The translations under genes and the position numbers were made by a program. Positions 41,955 to 53,400 of a stretch of 64,000 bases of DNA are shown in pieces; the first letter of the stretch is position 1; every line of letters starts with the position of its first letter. The stretch is from Eonycteris spelaea. Lineage: Eukaryota > Chordata > Mammalia > Chiroptera > Pteropodidae. Below the pieces are notes generated by a model that did not search any database, was not told where the DNA came from, and saw only the letters and a program-made list of their open reading frames with translations. The DNA lies in contig PUFA01000225.1 in the NCBI GenBank assembly GCA_003508835.1, positions 62,001-126,000 on the forward strand, in the 5' to 3' direction.

Positions 41955-42065
41955 AGTAGAAATAGCTCCAGCTTTCTTAGCTGTCAAATGAAGAAAATGT
42001 CACATCCTGCCTAAGTTATTGGGTTATTTTGAAGATCTAAGTAGTATACCTGCAAGCACTTTGTA
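41955..42065 (+). repeat. MIR SINE remnant
   Basis: Sense MIR 3' half: gctgtcaaatgaagaaaatg, ttattgggttattttgaaga and caagcactttgtaagctat. Confidence 0.45.
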
Positions 42066-43724
42066 AGCTATACCATGCTATACCAAGCAGCGCTATTCAT
42101 ATTGTTTCTGTCTCTTCCAGCTGCTTCAGGCCATCCTTGGTTCTGAAATGAGATGGGCTAGCAAACCACTATAAAGTCTGAAGTATTAGAAGAACATGGG
42201 TAGCAATTTTCTCTGAAAGGGAGGGGAAGCATCCTTTCACTCATTCACAGAGAATATTGTATTAACTATAGTGAGTCACTTTTAATATTTACTGCCCCAA
42301 TTTTGCAGCTAAGATAGCTGGAGCCAAAAACTAGACCTTTGGATCTACACTGACTTCTTGGAAATGATGTCTTTGTCTTATAAAGTTTTGCACATCCCAT
42401 GACTATTACGTGCTTATAAATGTTAGTTTAACTGAAACCATTGCCCAAAGTCCATTGAGCCATATAGTCTCTGAGAAATAAAATATTTAAGAAAGAGCTT
42501 ACAGTAATAGGGTAGAAGCCTCCAAAGAGGCCTTCCAATAGCTTAACTCAATAGACACTAGAATGGATAATAAGTTTATTCAGCCAGCATTTTTTGAGTG
42601 CCTTCTGTGTGCCTATGCTTAGGAAAGATGGATCCACTTTGCTGTAAATGTTCCAGCCCACAGAATGTTAGGAATGAGTTAGTACTCTCTGAACCTAGAC
42701 AGTCATGAATGGAATGGATAGCTGAGGTGACTGAACTTAACTCACATGACTTCGTATGTTTCTGTTTCTGTGGGGTTCTGGATATTGGGGAACTAACCTC
42801 ATGAAGGAACCCTAATTGCTATCTTACCCAATGATTGATTCATCACTGGGTTTCTTTGGCATCTCTGTCCCTTCTGGTTCCCTCTCTATCTCCTGAAGGC
42901 CCTGGACCCTCACAAACTACATGTATCATTAGGGATCTTCTTTCTTCATTCCCCATTGTCCTGCCCCTCCCTACCTGCCTCAAGCAGAAGAGGAGCTCTG
43001 AGAGGCCTGGTGCTTTTCAGTTCTACAGAGCTGGCAGGCTGACTCACACAGCACAGCCTAAACCTGACTTTGGCACTAGAAGCAATTTTTGGCAAAAGTA
43101 CAACCTATCCTGGAATCCACACCCAAGTCCAAGATCTCAAATAGAACATATTTTTATAGGATATTTTACCTAGCATTGGTAGGGTAGTAAAGATGGTAGA
43201 AAACAGTATGATGTTGTGGGGAATATTTTATATTCTATATTCTATATTCCATAGTCTATATTCTACCTCCTCCAACTCTCTGTTTGGCCTGTTTTTTAAT
43301 CTTAATTCTTTTAGAATTTTATTTTCATATAGGAGAGTCAAACTGGCCTTTCCAAATCTGCTGGAATGTTTCCCACAAACAGTCATATGAAAATCCCTGA
43401 GCTTTTCAGAAGGAAGATGGCACTGCCTTCCTTTGCTATTATTATTGGTGCAATGAACTTGGAACTTTTTTCCTAGGACTTTCTAGGAATTGGAGTTGGG
43501 AGAACGCTACATAGGACATCTCTTTTGTTCATTTGACACAGGTTAGGGAACCTCATTGGGAATAAGTGCAACAATAGAGGGTGTGGTGCACAAGGTGGAA
43601 ACTGGGTTTGTGTCAGCCACTGGAGGTGCCATGCACATGTCTCCCAGCCTAGGGAGATAATGGCGGCTTTAGTGGTGGCTGTTGTGATGTGCTGGCGATG
43701 TTGACTAGGACAGCAGCTAGTAAT

Positions 43725-43812
43725 CACTGGGCCATGCACTGCACAGTGTTTTACATGTAGTGTTTTGTTATACCTTCCAAACAACCCTGGGAAGTAGGTA
43801 CTATTAAGGGCC
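43725..43812 (-). repeat. MIR SINE remnant
   Basis: Antisense MIR: ttttacatgtagtgttttgt, caaacaaccctgggaagtag and gtactatt. Confidence 0.5.
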
Positions 43813-43914
43813 CTGCTTCTTCTCTCAAGCCTATAGTCTCCCATTTAACCTGATCCCTCCTTTTCTAAACTCTTGATCCTAGATCAATTTTGTCTTTTTC
43901 TTATTGGAAGAGCA

Positions 43915-44105
43915 GTAGTAGTTATTCATTAAGTGTTTGAGTATTTACTATCTGCTAAACTGTGCTAATTGTTCTCATTTAATCCTATTTAATGAGGAAA
44001 ACCTCAAAGAGTAATTTGCCTCAAGTTACATATCTGTGAATGGCGAAACTATGATTTGAACCCAGATCCAACTACCTCCAGAATCAAAGCTATTAACCCC
44101 TATAA
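43915..44105 (-). repeat. MIR SINE
   Basis: Antisense MIR: ttactatctgctaaactgtg, attgttctcatttaatccta, aatttgcctcaagttacata and tgatttgaacccagatccaa. Confidence 0.65.
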
Positions 44106-44397
44106 CATTTATTGCTATAGTAATAAAATATAGGTTAAGCACCATAGTTCAGAGAAAAAGGTGACTAAAGGAAGTGATGGAATTTCCTTTCTGACTAGAC
44201 TGCTTTTTCACTACCTAAGTTCATGCTTCTGCATGTATGTGAGCCAGCTTACTGGCAGTTTGGGTTTGGGTAATGGCTGTCCATGGCCCCTTCCAGCTCT
44301 CTGCTTGCTTGGTGTCCCCACCGCCATGCTGCTCCAGGCAGAGCCTTGCCAGAGCCCGGTCTCGGCTCACACATGGCTTTGATTCTTCTCTTTTCAG

Positions 44398-44583
44398 GCC
44401 CAGCTTGGGACATTCTTCACTTCCCCTCGCTTCCCCTCTGGGAGCCCCTTTCACCGTCCCTGCACCTTGCTTCTGGCAATGCCCGAGAGGGAGCTGTGGC
44501 CAGCTGGGCCGGGCTTGGAACCTGTGACCCGCGTCAGCAGCTGTGACAGCATGATGAGCACCACCTCCACGCGCTCTGGATCT
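44398..44583 (+). CDS. C1orf116: SARG coding exon 1 (gene exon 2)
   Basis: Acceptor cttctcttttcag, then a short leader and ATG at 44479. It encodes 35 residues, MPERELWPAGPGLEPVTRVS then SCDSMMSTTSTRSGS, closely matching the SARG N-terminus. Donor gtacgt. The frame is intact. SARG (specifically androgen-regulated gene protein) is a cytoplasmic epithelial protein of unknown biochemical function. Confidence 0.92.
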
Positions 44584-44984
44584 GTACGTACTCTCTGTCC
44601 TGCAACCTGGCCCGCTGTCTGCACACCTTCCCTGCCCTGCCCCGCCCCTCCCTGCCCACCACCATCCTTGCTCACTGCTCCTTCTCTTTCATCTTCCTTG
44701 TCAGGGAGTGAATCATACCAATTGATGCTTTCTGCCTCTGAGTCACCCATCATTCTATAGAAAATGGGGTGAGACAACCCCAGAAAGCAACAAGAGAAAA
44801 TGAGACTTTTTTCTAGTTTTCATTAGGTTGGGGGTCTGTGTTGAGGTGAGAGAGCATGCTGGCTGGAGATCTAAGGTCATGATGGAAACTGGAACATAGA
44901 CCCTTGTAGCACATAGGTTCCCGAAGGTCTCTGCAGTGAGCAGCACTACTTCAGTCTTCACAAAGATCAAAGACAATAGGATAA

Positions 44985-45190
44985 TTGGCAGCTTGGGTTC
45001 TGGAGCCAAACCGATCTGAGTTCCCTACTTTTAAGCTGTATGACCTTGGGCAAATTACTTAATTTCTCTAAACTTCAGTCTCCTCAGTTTTAAGGTGGGG
45101 ATAAGAACACCGAATTCATAGGCTTCCTGGGATGGGGTGGGGCGAGTAAATAAGATGCATATAAGGCACTTAGCACATATATCTGTGTAG
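44985..45190 (+). repeat. MIR SINE
   Basis: Sense MIR in SARG intron: gctgtatgaccttgggcaaa, ttacttaatttctctaaact, tcagtctcctcag and ataaggcacttagcacatat. Confidence 0.75.
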
Positions 45191-46589
45191 AAAAAAAATG
45201 GCCTATCTATGAGCAGAGATTGTGGATTTTCCCAAGCCACTGTATTTAATTATATGTGAGTGGCATGTAATAAACTGTAATTTTTCTGGGCATGAATTTA
45301 AATCTTAAGTCTTGAAAGGCTGGTGTGAAAGAGTAAATCTGCCCTGTGTCCAAATGTAAGCCTTCCTCTCTCATCAGTACTCGTCACGAAGTTAATAATG
45401 CCTGAGAACTTATACTTGATAGCTTTATATCCTACAAGAGGGATTTGAAATATTAAGGATTATAAAGGTGTCTACTGAATTAGAGTCATGAGTTCTGATA
45501 TATAAAAAGGGAGTAGAAAAAGCAGCATGCATGCACACACACAATCCAAAGTGCAAGCAATCTGTATATAACTTCTCTTTGACCCTAGGTGATGGGGCCA
45601 CAGAGACATCATTTTGTTTCTTTAGGCTCAGGCTAAGATGAATCGTTACATGCCATTAGACACAGAATGTGACCAGGATTAAAGGTTTTCAAAGTGAATC
45701 ACCCACAAAGGAAAATTCAGAGCTGGCTTGTCTTTGGCAAGGCTACTTTTGTTCAGAAAACCCCCGGAGTCAGAGTCAGCTTCAGGGCTTCTAAGGGCTG
45801 TATCAGTTAACTGATAGACGACTGTTTAAGGAGCCACTGGAACTGGAAGGGTTATTCCGACAACCATCTCCCCTCCCCCCAGGATATTTTTAGGGCTATC
45901 TCTAAATCTTTCCTGGTCATCCGAGTGAGTTTGAAGAATGTACAACTTTAAAGTGTCTCAAATATTAGGAAGAGGAGGGGAGATGTGAGGAAGTGACTCA
46001 AGCCAAGTTACTTATATTCCCATGTACCCTTTCAGTTTTCCCCTCAACCTTCTTGTTTGGAGAGTGACCGTTCCATGGATCTTCCTGGCCTGTGGAACAC
46101 AGATGGTAACCACCCTGAATGACCATAGAGTTTTTTCCAGATAGTCCTATAAGTTTTCTCACAATGAAAATTATTTATTTAATATCTACATAATATTTAA
46201 TACTAGATTGCTTTCTTCTTCCCTCATACCTATCCAGTTTCTTCACCCTCCCCACTTAAGTAAATATTTGCTTAAGAAGCGAACACTTATTTGAATGTTA
46301 GTGAGAGCCAAATACCATTAAGAAAGTAAATACACAAGGGAAAAATTTTTATATGAAGTGTATTTCAGAGTCAAGTATAAGTTATTTAGTTAATTTATCT
46401 ATGGCTAATCATGCCACTGTTTTCCATTGGCCTGGCAGCCAGTAGTTGGCTGTATTTCTTATTTGTCCTCATACTGCCCTTGACATGCTAGATCAAGTAT
46501 ACAGAAGTACTTTGAGACATTAAAACAATACCATTCAAGTTGAAGATCAAATCATTATGTTGCCATATAATTTAGAGCTAAATCAGAGA

Positions 46590-46680
46590 CACACACAAAT
46601 ACCTGACATAGATCACACAGAGAAACTGGAATTAGAACCTGGGACTGCATCTGATCTGTGCTCCTAAGCATTTCACCCAG
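46590..46680 (-). repeat. MIR SINE remnant
   Basis: Antisense MIR: gatcacacagagaaactgga and attagaacctgggactgcat. Confidence 0.5.
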
Positions 46681-46938
46681 GACTAAGCAAAAAAAAGGCC
46701 ACTTGCCATTTGCCTGCCCAGCTACCAGAGCTTGGTGCTAGTAGGACAGCAGCCTGGCAGTCTCTGCCCTCCCTGGTATCCTGCAGTTTCAGGAAGCAAC
46801 TCCAGCAGGTTTGCAGAGTGACATTGTGGACAGGTTCCAGCTCTTCAGCATTCCTCCCCCAACTCAGGGTGGTTCTCAGGCCCCGCCAGTTTCTGCGGAG
46901 CTCCCTCTCACAGTGCCCTCTCCCTCTCCTCACTCCAG

Positions 46939-47116
46939 AGTGACAGCAGTTACGACTTCCTGTCCGCCGAAGAGAAGGAGTGTCTGCTCTTCCTGGAAGA
47001 GACCATTGGCTCACTGGACACTGAGGCTGACAGCGGACTGTCCACTGACGAGTCTGAGAAAGCCGCAACTCCCCAAAGTCCCCGAGAACTGCCCATAACC
47101 CAACCTGCTCCCCAGG
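46939..47116 (+). CDS. C1orf116: SARG coding exon 2 (gene exon 3)
   Basis: A 178-bp exon with acceptor cactccag and donor gtaaga. It starts SDSSYDFLSAEEKECLLFLE, continues ETIGSLDTEADSGLSTDESE and ends ITQPAPQ. It is the best-conserved segment of the gene, intact in frame (phase 0 in, phase 1 out). Confidence 0.93.
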
Positions 47117-47704
47117 GTAAGAGGGACTGTCAGGGGTAGCACCTAGTGAAACCCAGAAAATCTGTACCTCCTTCTGGCCACTTTCCCCCTTCTTTGCCTT
47201 TTGCTCTGAAGGTCACAGGTGGAAGAAGGAATGACCGCACTCCTTTCCACTCTCTGGCTAGAATAAAGCCTTGTCCCTGAAGGGGAGAAGAGACTGCTGA
47301 CAAGCCAGCTTCCTATGTCTTTCTATGAAGTATCTTTCTATGAGGGCTGGAAGGGAAAGGGGTTTGATCAGCTCCCATCCTCTCATGGAGAAATTCTAAA
47401 TAGATACAACCACAGAGGTGAGGAAGGGGTGGGTGTTTGGCTCTGGAGAGACTGAGTCAGTCTGGGAAGCTAATCTGGATGACCCAGAGGCTGAGGCTGC
47501 AGGAGATAAGAAGAGGGAAGGGCTCCCTTAACTTGAGTGGGTGGCACCTCCAGGCCCTTGTGAGAGAATGGGGAGAGCCAGTGGCACTGAGGCTCCGTAG
47601 AAGTGGAATAGGACAGCACATGAGTATGGCTATGAGTGCAGAGCCATGTTTCCCAGGGTAGAGGAGCACTTCACTCCTGAGGGCAATCCCAGTGGTATCA
47701 AGGC

Positions 47705-47790
47705 TGTGCTTATTTATTCATTCATTTAGCAAATATTTACTGACAATGTGTTAGACCCTCCCCGGAGCTAGAGCAGTGAGTGAGACTTCA
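47705..47790 (-). repeat. L2/MIR-type remnant
   Basis: Antisense terminal text: tattcattcatttagcaaat, atttactgacaatgtgttag. Confidence 0.45.
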
Positions 47791-48369
47791 CTGCCACCTA
47801 AGCCTGATTGATTCTCTGGCTCAGTGGGCCTGATGTATTTGACTAGCTAGCTGGAAAGAAAAAGCCCGTGTCACTGTCTGCTATGGGGACAGCTGTGGCT
47901 ATTACAGAATCATCCAGGAACTTACAGAAGGTAAAAATGCAAGAAGGCGGAAGCTCAGTCAAATCAAGAGCAAATCACCTGTTCATGCTGTTGGTGTTCA
48001 ACGCTTCCATTGGACTCAGTTACCTACGAGCCCCAAGGTAGCTGGAGGGACTATTCTCAATCTCTCCCCAACTGTGGTGCATCTATAGAGGGTTAGGAAA
48101 AGCCTGAGCCAAGGACATGGAGCTATCTGGGGCTGCCCTTTCCCCAACAATTGTGAAAAATTAATCCTTGATTGAAGGTAATCTGCTGGTGTTGATCCGT
48201 TAGTCCAAATGATATCCAGACAAGAGTGCTGCCCTTTTAAGACCAAAGAAACAACAAAAACAAAACTCATTCATGCCAATTAAAGATCAGAGTTCGGAAA
48301 GTATTTGCTTTCCCTTCGGCACTAGGGTTCTCACCTCTGTCCTCTCTTCTTTGCCTGTTCTCCTCACAG

Positions 48370-50040
48370 GATATCCAGAGGAGAAAATCCTTCTTCAGCC
48401 AAGCCTGGAGCCAAGGAGAGTGACTCAGTCCAGTTCACCCCATCTGCCTGAACCCCAAGGCCTAGGCCTCAGGTCTGGCTCCTACAGCCTTCCCAGAAAT
48501 ATCCATATCAGTAGGAACCAGAACCTCAGGAAAAGCACAACAACCCAGACTAACAGCCACCTCCCAGTGAAACCTGAAGGGTTCATCTCAGACCCTGAGA
48601 AAGGACAGGTCAGTCAGAGCAGCGAGGCCAACCAGGCTCCTGCTGGACCTTGGGAGCCCTTGCCTTGGACACAGCACTCATCCCCCAAACAGAGGCTTTC
48701 AGGGTCACCCAGCCAGAGCAGTGTGGGGAAGACGACGGCCTGCGTGAGGGGCCAGGGGAGCAGAGCACTTGATCTGGACACAGCACTCATCCCCCGCCAG
48801 AAGCTTTCCGGGACGCCCAGCCAGAGCAGTGTGGGGACGGCCTGCCCGAAGGCCCAGGGGAACAGAGCCTCACGCCCCAGCTCCACACATCACTCAGCTC
48901 TCAGAAGAGAAAGGAAACTTCTTCAGAGGTCATGTCCCAAAAAGCCAGTGAGAGAGGCTCAATGGGAGCACCAGGACAATCTCAGACTCCCCCTGCCATG
49001 TCTTCTCAGAATTCTAAGGTTGCAGATGCTCCCATCTCATCAGAGGGGAATCCAAATGCCCATCTGGCTCCCCTCACAGCGCCTAAGCCCCGGAAGCTGC
49101 CACCTAATATTGTTCTGAAGAGCAGCCGAAGCAGTTTCCACAGTAATCCCCAGAACTGGCTGTCACGCCACTCTGAGGCTGCCCCTGGAGATTCAGGTCT
49201 GGTCTCCTCTTCACTGCAGGAGCAAAGGAAAGCACGCAAAGAAGCACTAGAGAAGCTGGGGCTACCCCAGGACCAGGATGAGCCCAGCCCCCAGCTAAGT
49301 AAGCCCACCAGCTCCATCAGACTCAAAGGGGCTCGTGCTCAGGCTCCCTCCCCGGCTCCACTCAGCCTGCAGTTCCAGCTCAAGTGTCAGCAGCTGTGCC
49401 TGTGGCAGGGGAGGCTGCAGCTCCTCTTCCATCCCAGGGACCTTCTCCACTGAAAGCTCCAGCTCCAGAGCCAGCTCTAGCTCAGGGGTCTTTTCCAGGC
49501 AAGGTTTTGGTTCCTGCCCAGGAACTCACTCCAGTGAAGGTTCCAGCTGCCAAATCCGTGCCAATTTCCATCCCTAAGGCCCCAGGGGTAAGTAGTCCCT
49601 GAGTCAGCCAAAGCCAAACTCAGGGCTAACTCTCCAGGAGAGCAACATCCCTGGCCTGAGACAGATGAACTTTAAGTCCAACACTCTGGAGCGTTCAGGT
49701 GTGGGGCTGAGCAGCTACCTCTCAGCTGAGAAAGAGCCCAGCCCCCAAACCAGCACCTCTCTGGAAAAAGACTCCTTCTTGAACAAGATCTCACCTAATG
49801 TTCTGCGTAATTCCCGGCCCCGCCTGCCTCCCTGGGCGCAGGGAAGGACTTTGCAGGTATTCAGGTGGGCAAGTTGGCTGACCTGGAGCAGGAGCAGAGC
49901 TCCAAGCACTTTTTCTACCAAGGACAGAGCCGTGACAAGCTGCCGCGACCCCCCTGTGTCAGTGTCAAGATCTCCCCAAAAGGCGTCCCTGATGAACATA
50001 GAAGGAGGCTTTGAGGAAGCTAGGGCTGCTGAAGGAGTAG
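48370..50040 (+). pseudogene. C1orf116: SARG terminal coding exon remnant, multiple frameshifts
   Basis: Acceptor cctcacag, entering in phase 1. Frame order along the exon: the ancestral frame to about 48656 (YPEEKILLQ through QAPAGPWE); another frame for duplicate unit 1; a third break inside unit 2; then one long correct frame from 48797 (PEAFRDAQPEQC through KPRKLPPNIVLKSSRSSFH and KARKEALEKLGLPQDQDEP) to about 49360; then T-Q-P-A-V-P to 49596; then MNFKSNTLERSGVGLSSYLS to about 49820; then GKDFAGIQVGKLADLEQEQ through PPCVSVKISPKG; and a last shift before the old stop at 50038-50040. The conserved C-terminal end is thus present but unreadable as one frame. Confidence 0.87.
48654..48864 (+). 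repeat. Imperfect tandem duplication inside SARG exon
   Basis: Unit 1 (48654-48762, 109 bp) and unit 2 (48763-48864, 102 bp) share tggacacagcactcatcccc and cccagccagagcagtgtggg in order. Human SARG has one unit here (the LDLD...EQC segment) as I recall it. The units differ by 7 bases in length. Confidence 0.9.
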
Positions 50041-50277
50041 AGGCAGCACTGCCTGCACAGCGCCCCTGCTCCTGTCCTACAAAAAGAGACTTGGGGCTCC
50101 AAATAGGAGCCTTTGCCACCTCACAACTCAGTGGGGCAGGGGGAGGCTTCTCTCTGATGTTCTTTTCTCTCTGAGGTGAAAGGGAGGGAGGGATTAGTCC
50201 AAACTCATGTATATTTAGGGTGGTTGTACAAATGAGTACCTGCACAAATCATCCTGAAGATGTTTGGCACAAGAGGG

Positions 50278-50285
50278 GTGTGTGT

Positions 50286-50338
<53 letters not shown>
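50278..50338. repeat. (GT)n microsatellite in SARG 3' UTR
   Basis: About 60 bases of near-perfect GT repeat, within the probable SARG 3' UTR. Confidence 0.95.
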
Positions 50339-50339
<1 letters not shown>

Positions 50340-50821
50340 CATGTATGTGTATTTTAGGCTGTATATATTGCTGAAGCTATTTATATGACACACAGAGTCA
50401 TTGCTCAGAATTCTGCTCATGTTGGAGATTTTTGTACATTGGGTAGAGTCCAGCCTAGCCTGCCTGAGTGGAGAGGACTGTCTAAGCCTAAGAAAAGAAA
50501 GTCAAGTGAGACAATGGATTATCAGTGGAGTTAGGCAAATGCAGCGTCACATGAAATGTGAGTCTCTCTGAATCCCTGCATTGAGTGGAGACTGGCTCAG
50601 ACCTTGCTGGATCCCTCTCTTAATTCCAGCCTTCTGGACAGTGACCTGGGGTCACGAGGATTTGATTTTTTATCTCTTCACCTACTGCCCTCTCACTGTC
50701 CCCCATTCCAAAGAAAGACAGGACATTCTTGTAACTAAAAACTCTTGGTTGACTGAGAGCAGCAGAGGTCGTGTTGATCTGAGAAAGCAGGACAAGTGAC
50801 CCCACAGCACCCCTTCCCAAT

Positions 50822-50827
50822 AATAAA
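50822..50827 (+). terminator. Candidate SARG poly(A) signal, proximal
   Basis: AATAAA followed by a GT-rich stretch (ctgtggtggtctctg). Confidence 0.5.
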
Positions 50828-51054
50828 CTCTGTGGTGGTCTCTGATTCTGTTATTCCTATTCTTCCTGCTCCCTGTTTCAGTCTGCATGTGAGTGACCCC
50901 AGGGCTGGGCCAACATTGAGATGGGAGCCTGAGCCCAGAGGCTTTGTAAGAAATGTGTCAGGCCTCATCTACACTATTGCAAATAGTTTTTAACTTCCTC
51001 AGTGCCTGTGGAAAATCATCCCAATACATTCTCTGCTAGTTATTCATAGACAAT

Positions 51055-51200
51055 CAGGGATGGGGGGGGGGCCTTAGAGATGCTCTAGTCCAACCTTGTT
51101 GGGGAAGGGAAGTGACTCATCCATGGTCACTGCTGCTTAGTAACAAAGCTGGGAGCAGAGCTGGGCTCCTGATTCTCATTCCAGGCTACATACTGCCTCC
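51055..51200 (-). repeat. MIR SINE remnant
   Basis: Antisense MIR-type text: cttagagatgctctagtcca, gggaagtgactcatccatgg, taacaaagctgggagcagag and tcctgattctcattccaggc. Confidence 0.55.
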
Positions 51201-51511
51201 CCTCAAGCAGCACTTGTGTATATTCACGCAGCACCCCAAGGATCAATAGTCACTTTCCAGGGCTCAATCCTCAGGCCCCTCCCGAAGTATTTTTCTAAAC
51301 CATCAAAGATTAAATGCTTTCATGTCATCTTTCGTGTTGTGGCATTTTATTTTATCTTTGGAAAGGAGCAATATGGTAATTCATCATTAACCCCAAATTC
51401 CGTGACCAAGTTGTGCAACTTGAGAAAATGCCAAAAGAGGGTGGTGTGGGCTTGTGGATGCGAGCTGGGAGATCAGACGTGGCTAGACATGACCGCTGCT
51501 TCCCCTTAGGA

Positions 51512-51517
51512 AATAAA
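51512..51517 (+). terminator. Candidate SARG poly(A) signal, distal
   Basis: AATAAA in ggaaataaatgttattcatgg, with a downstream T/G-rich stretch. The use of this site versus 50822 cannot be decided from sequence. Confidence 0.4.
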
Positions 51518-53194
51518 TGTTATTCATGGCTCTGACCTGGTCAGAGTCCAGGAACCCCAGATGTGAGGGGAAGATAAGGAACGGCTGTTGCATAGGTCCC
51601 CTTTAGGTGGGCTGAGCATTTCTGGGCTGTGTCCTTAAGGACCCAGCAATAGCAACGTCAAAAGCTCAGTATTTCTGAACATGAGGACATAAGGGAAAAG
51701 ACAAGTGGCTTGCTCCACCCTATTGTGGTATGTGGGGTGTGGGTGTGACAGTTTCTGTGTACACTCTCACACACACACCCAAAAGCCTGGTGCCTTATTC
51801 TTGGCCCTGGGCGATGACCTGGTCTGTCACAGCTGACAGGGATTCCCACAACTAGCCAAGCCATGTCGGACTCCCAAAAAGAGAGAAGCACCCCTCCCGG
51901 AAGATTGAGTGGACACGCTGTGTTTGGTTGAGCTGCACCAACTGTGTATTTCAAGACACAACCTGAGGGAAAATCACTTTATCTTAATTGCCCTAATAAA
52001 TAGGGAAGATTGGGGCTAGCTGTAAAGTAAGACTTGGTAGGCATCTGGGGCCCTAGGATTGACATAAGGCTGACCAACACAGGTTGGTCAGGAGTATCCT
52101 CTGTTAAATTCCCACTCCCTGATATAAGTAATTTTTCTCCTGACAAAACAGAGTTACACACAGCCTGCCTTCCCCCTCTGCCTCTTCATCCTAGTGGAGT
52201 GCCCATGTCCCCAATTCTTTCAATTCGAGAGACTCCCTTCCTTTGTTATTTAAAGGCATCATGCTTCCCATGTTCTCATCTTTCAATGAACATGTTTCTC
52301 TCTAAGGATGGTCTTTGGGATTCAAGAATAGAATAATAAGTCCAAACCCAGTTGTCCTCATTTTGAAGAGGGGTAAAGGGAACCCAGTGAGACCGACGGG
52401 TAGAATTTTGTCTTCTTCCTGTATACAGATAGGACTGCTCTTCATTTAGCTTGAACTTATTGGGTGGGAGGTGAGAGTGGCATCAGGGTTGTTCTTATCC
52501 CTTTTTGAAGGATTTTGGGTGGAAATGTGTAAAGGCCAGTCATTTAATTTTAAAAGCCAAAGTGACAACTCTACTTCCACTTGGACTTGTATCTCTGCTG
52601 TACTCTGTTGCAGTCTTGCTGCCTTTGGGAATAAACCATCTGCCAAATACAGGAGCTGGCCTCTCCTCAGCCTGTCATGCAGGGCTATGCCCTCTGAGAT
52701 ATTGGCAGCTGCTTCTCTGAGTCACCATTCAAGTGCTACTCTGGGCATTCTGCATGTGACTCAGTGGGGCAGGCCTACATGCTGTCCTACACAGAGGTCA
52801 GGCTATGGGCCAGGCAAGTTTTAGGTGCCTCCCTTCACAGCGGGCAGTGTGGTCTGGGAGAGGCAACCCTATGACCTGGGGGTGGGCTGTGTGCACAGGT
52901 TGGTGTTTATTCCATGGAAGGACAGGTGGGTGGAAGACTGGAAAATAAGCCTTGTTTGGTGCTATGAGTTAGAGCTAGAGGTGGAGATTTCAGAGTCTAC
53001 AATACATGTAAGTATATGAGATGAACCACTCCATGATCATACATGTAGGAAAAAAAGGATCATACTGTCAGAATATGAGGCTATAGGCTCATAGACTAGA
53101 GAATGTGGGACCTGGAGAATGGACAGGAGAAATCATGTCCACCTCAGTCAGAATCTAAAGAGAAACGCAGATCAATGCTCCCAAGGTCTTTTCC

Positions 53195-53400
53195 TCGTGT
53201 GAGTAACTATGGAGCACATAGATCTGGGCTCAATTCAACCTCTATCACTAACCAGTCAGGGAACCCTAGAACTTCCTGAATCTCAGAGCTCTTATATGCA
53301 ACATGGGGATAATACATCCTTTCAAGATTGTGGGGATGAATAATTGATATAAATGATGTACATCTTAGTGCTTGACGTAGTGTAGATATTCCATAGTATT
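53195..53400 (+). repeat. MIR SINE
   Basis: Sense MIR: gatctgggctcaattcaacc, tctatcactaaccagtcagg, atgcaacatggggataatac and tggggatgaataattgatat. Confidence 0.65.

Larger units (their letters stand above)
39404..44397 (+). other. SARG intron 1 (inferred)
   Basis: About 5 kb between the inferred first exon and the first coding exon. It holds a TG microsatellite (39989-40036), MIR and L2 remnants, and no recognised exon. Confidence 0.45.
44479..50040 (+). pseudogene. C1orf116: SARG/C1orf116 with decayed terminal coding exon (probable unitary pseudogene)
   Basis: Coding remnants join 44479-44583, 46939-47116 and 48370-50040; human SARG is 601 residues in the same three-coding-exon layout. The first about 190 codons are open and well conserved (for example FLEETIGSLDTEADSGLSTD and LGLRSGSYSLPRNIHI). 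After that the homology continues through successive frames. I see breaks near 48657 (4 bases missing), 48795 (1), 49361 (7), 49597 (1), 49821-49830 (1) and 50010-50015 (1), plus a tandem duplication at 48654-48864. Read from the ATG, translation ends at 49118 after 343 residues, the last 150 mostly out of frame. Most breaks are not in long homopolymers, which argues against simple sequencing error. Splice sites and promoter-like sequence persist, so it may still be transcribed. Confidence 0.85.
50041..51535 (+). other. SARG 3' UTR (probable)
   Basis: Follows the ancestral stop. It contains a long GT microsatellite, an antisense MIR remnant (51055-51200) and two candidate poly(A) signals. No coding frame is recognised. 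Confidence 0.55.

Noticed and set aside
48273..49118. A 281-codon open frame as an intact SARG terminal exon
   Set aside because: Only the part up to about 48656 and a short piece of unit 2 are in the ancestral frame; the rest is shifted and ends far short of the conserved C-terminus.
49715..50245. A 176-codon minus-strand open frame opposite the SARG exon
   Set aside because: Antisense to the decayed SARG coding text; no family resemblance and the conserved signal is on the plus strand.
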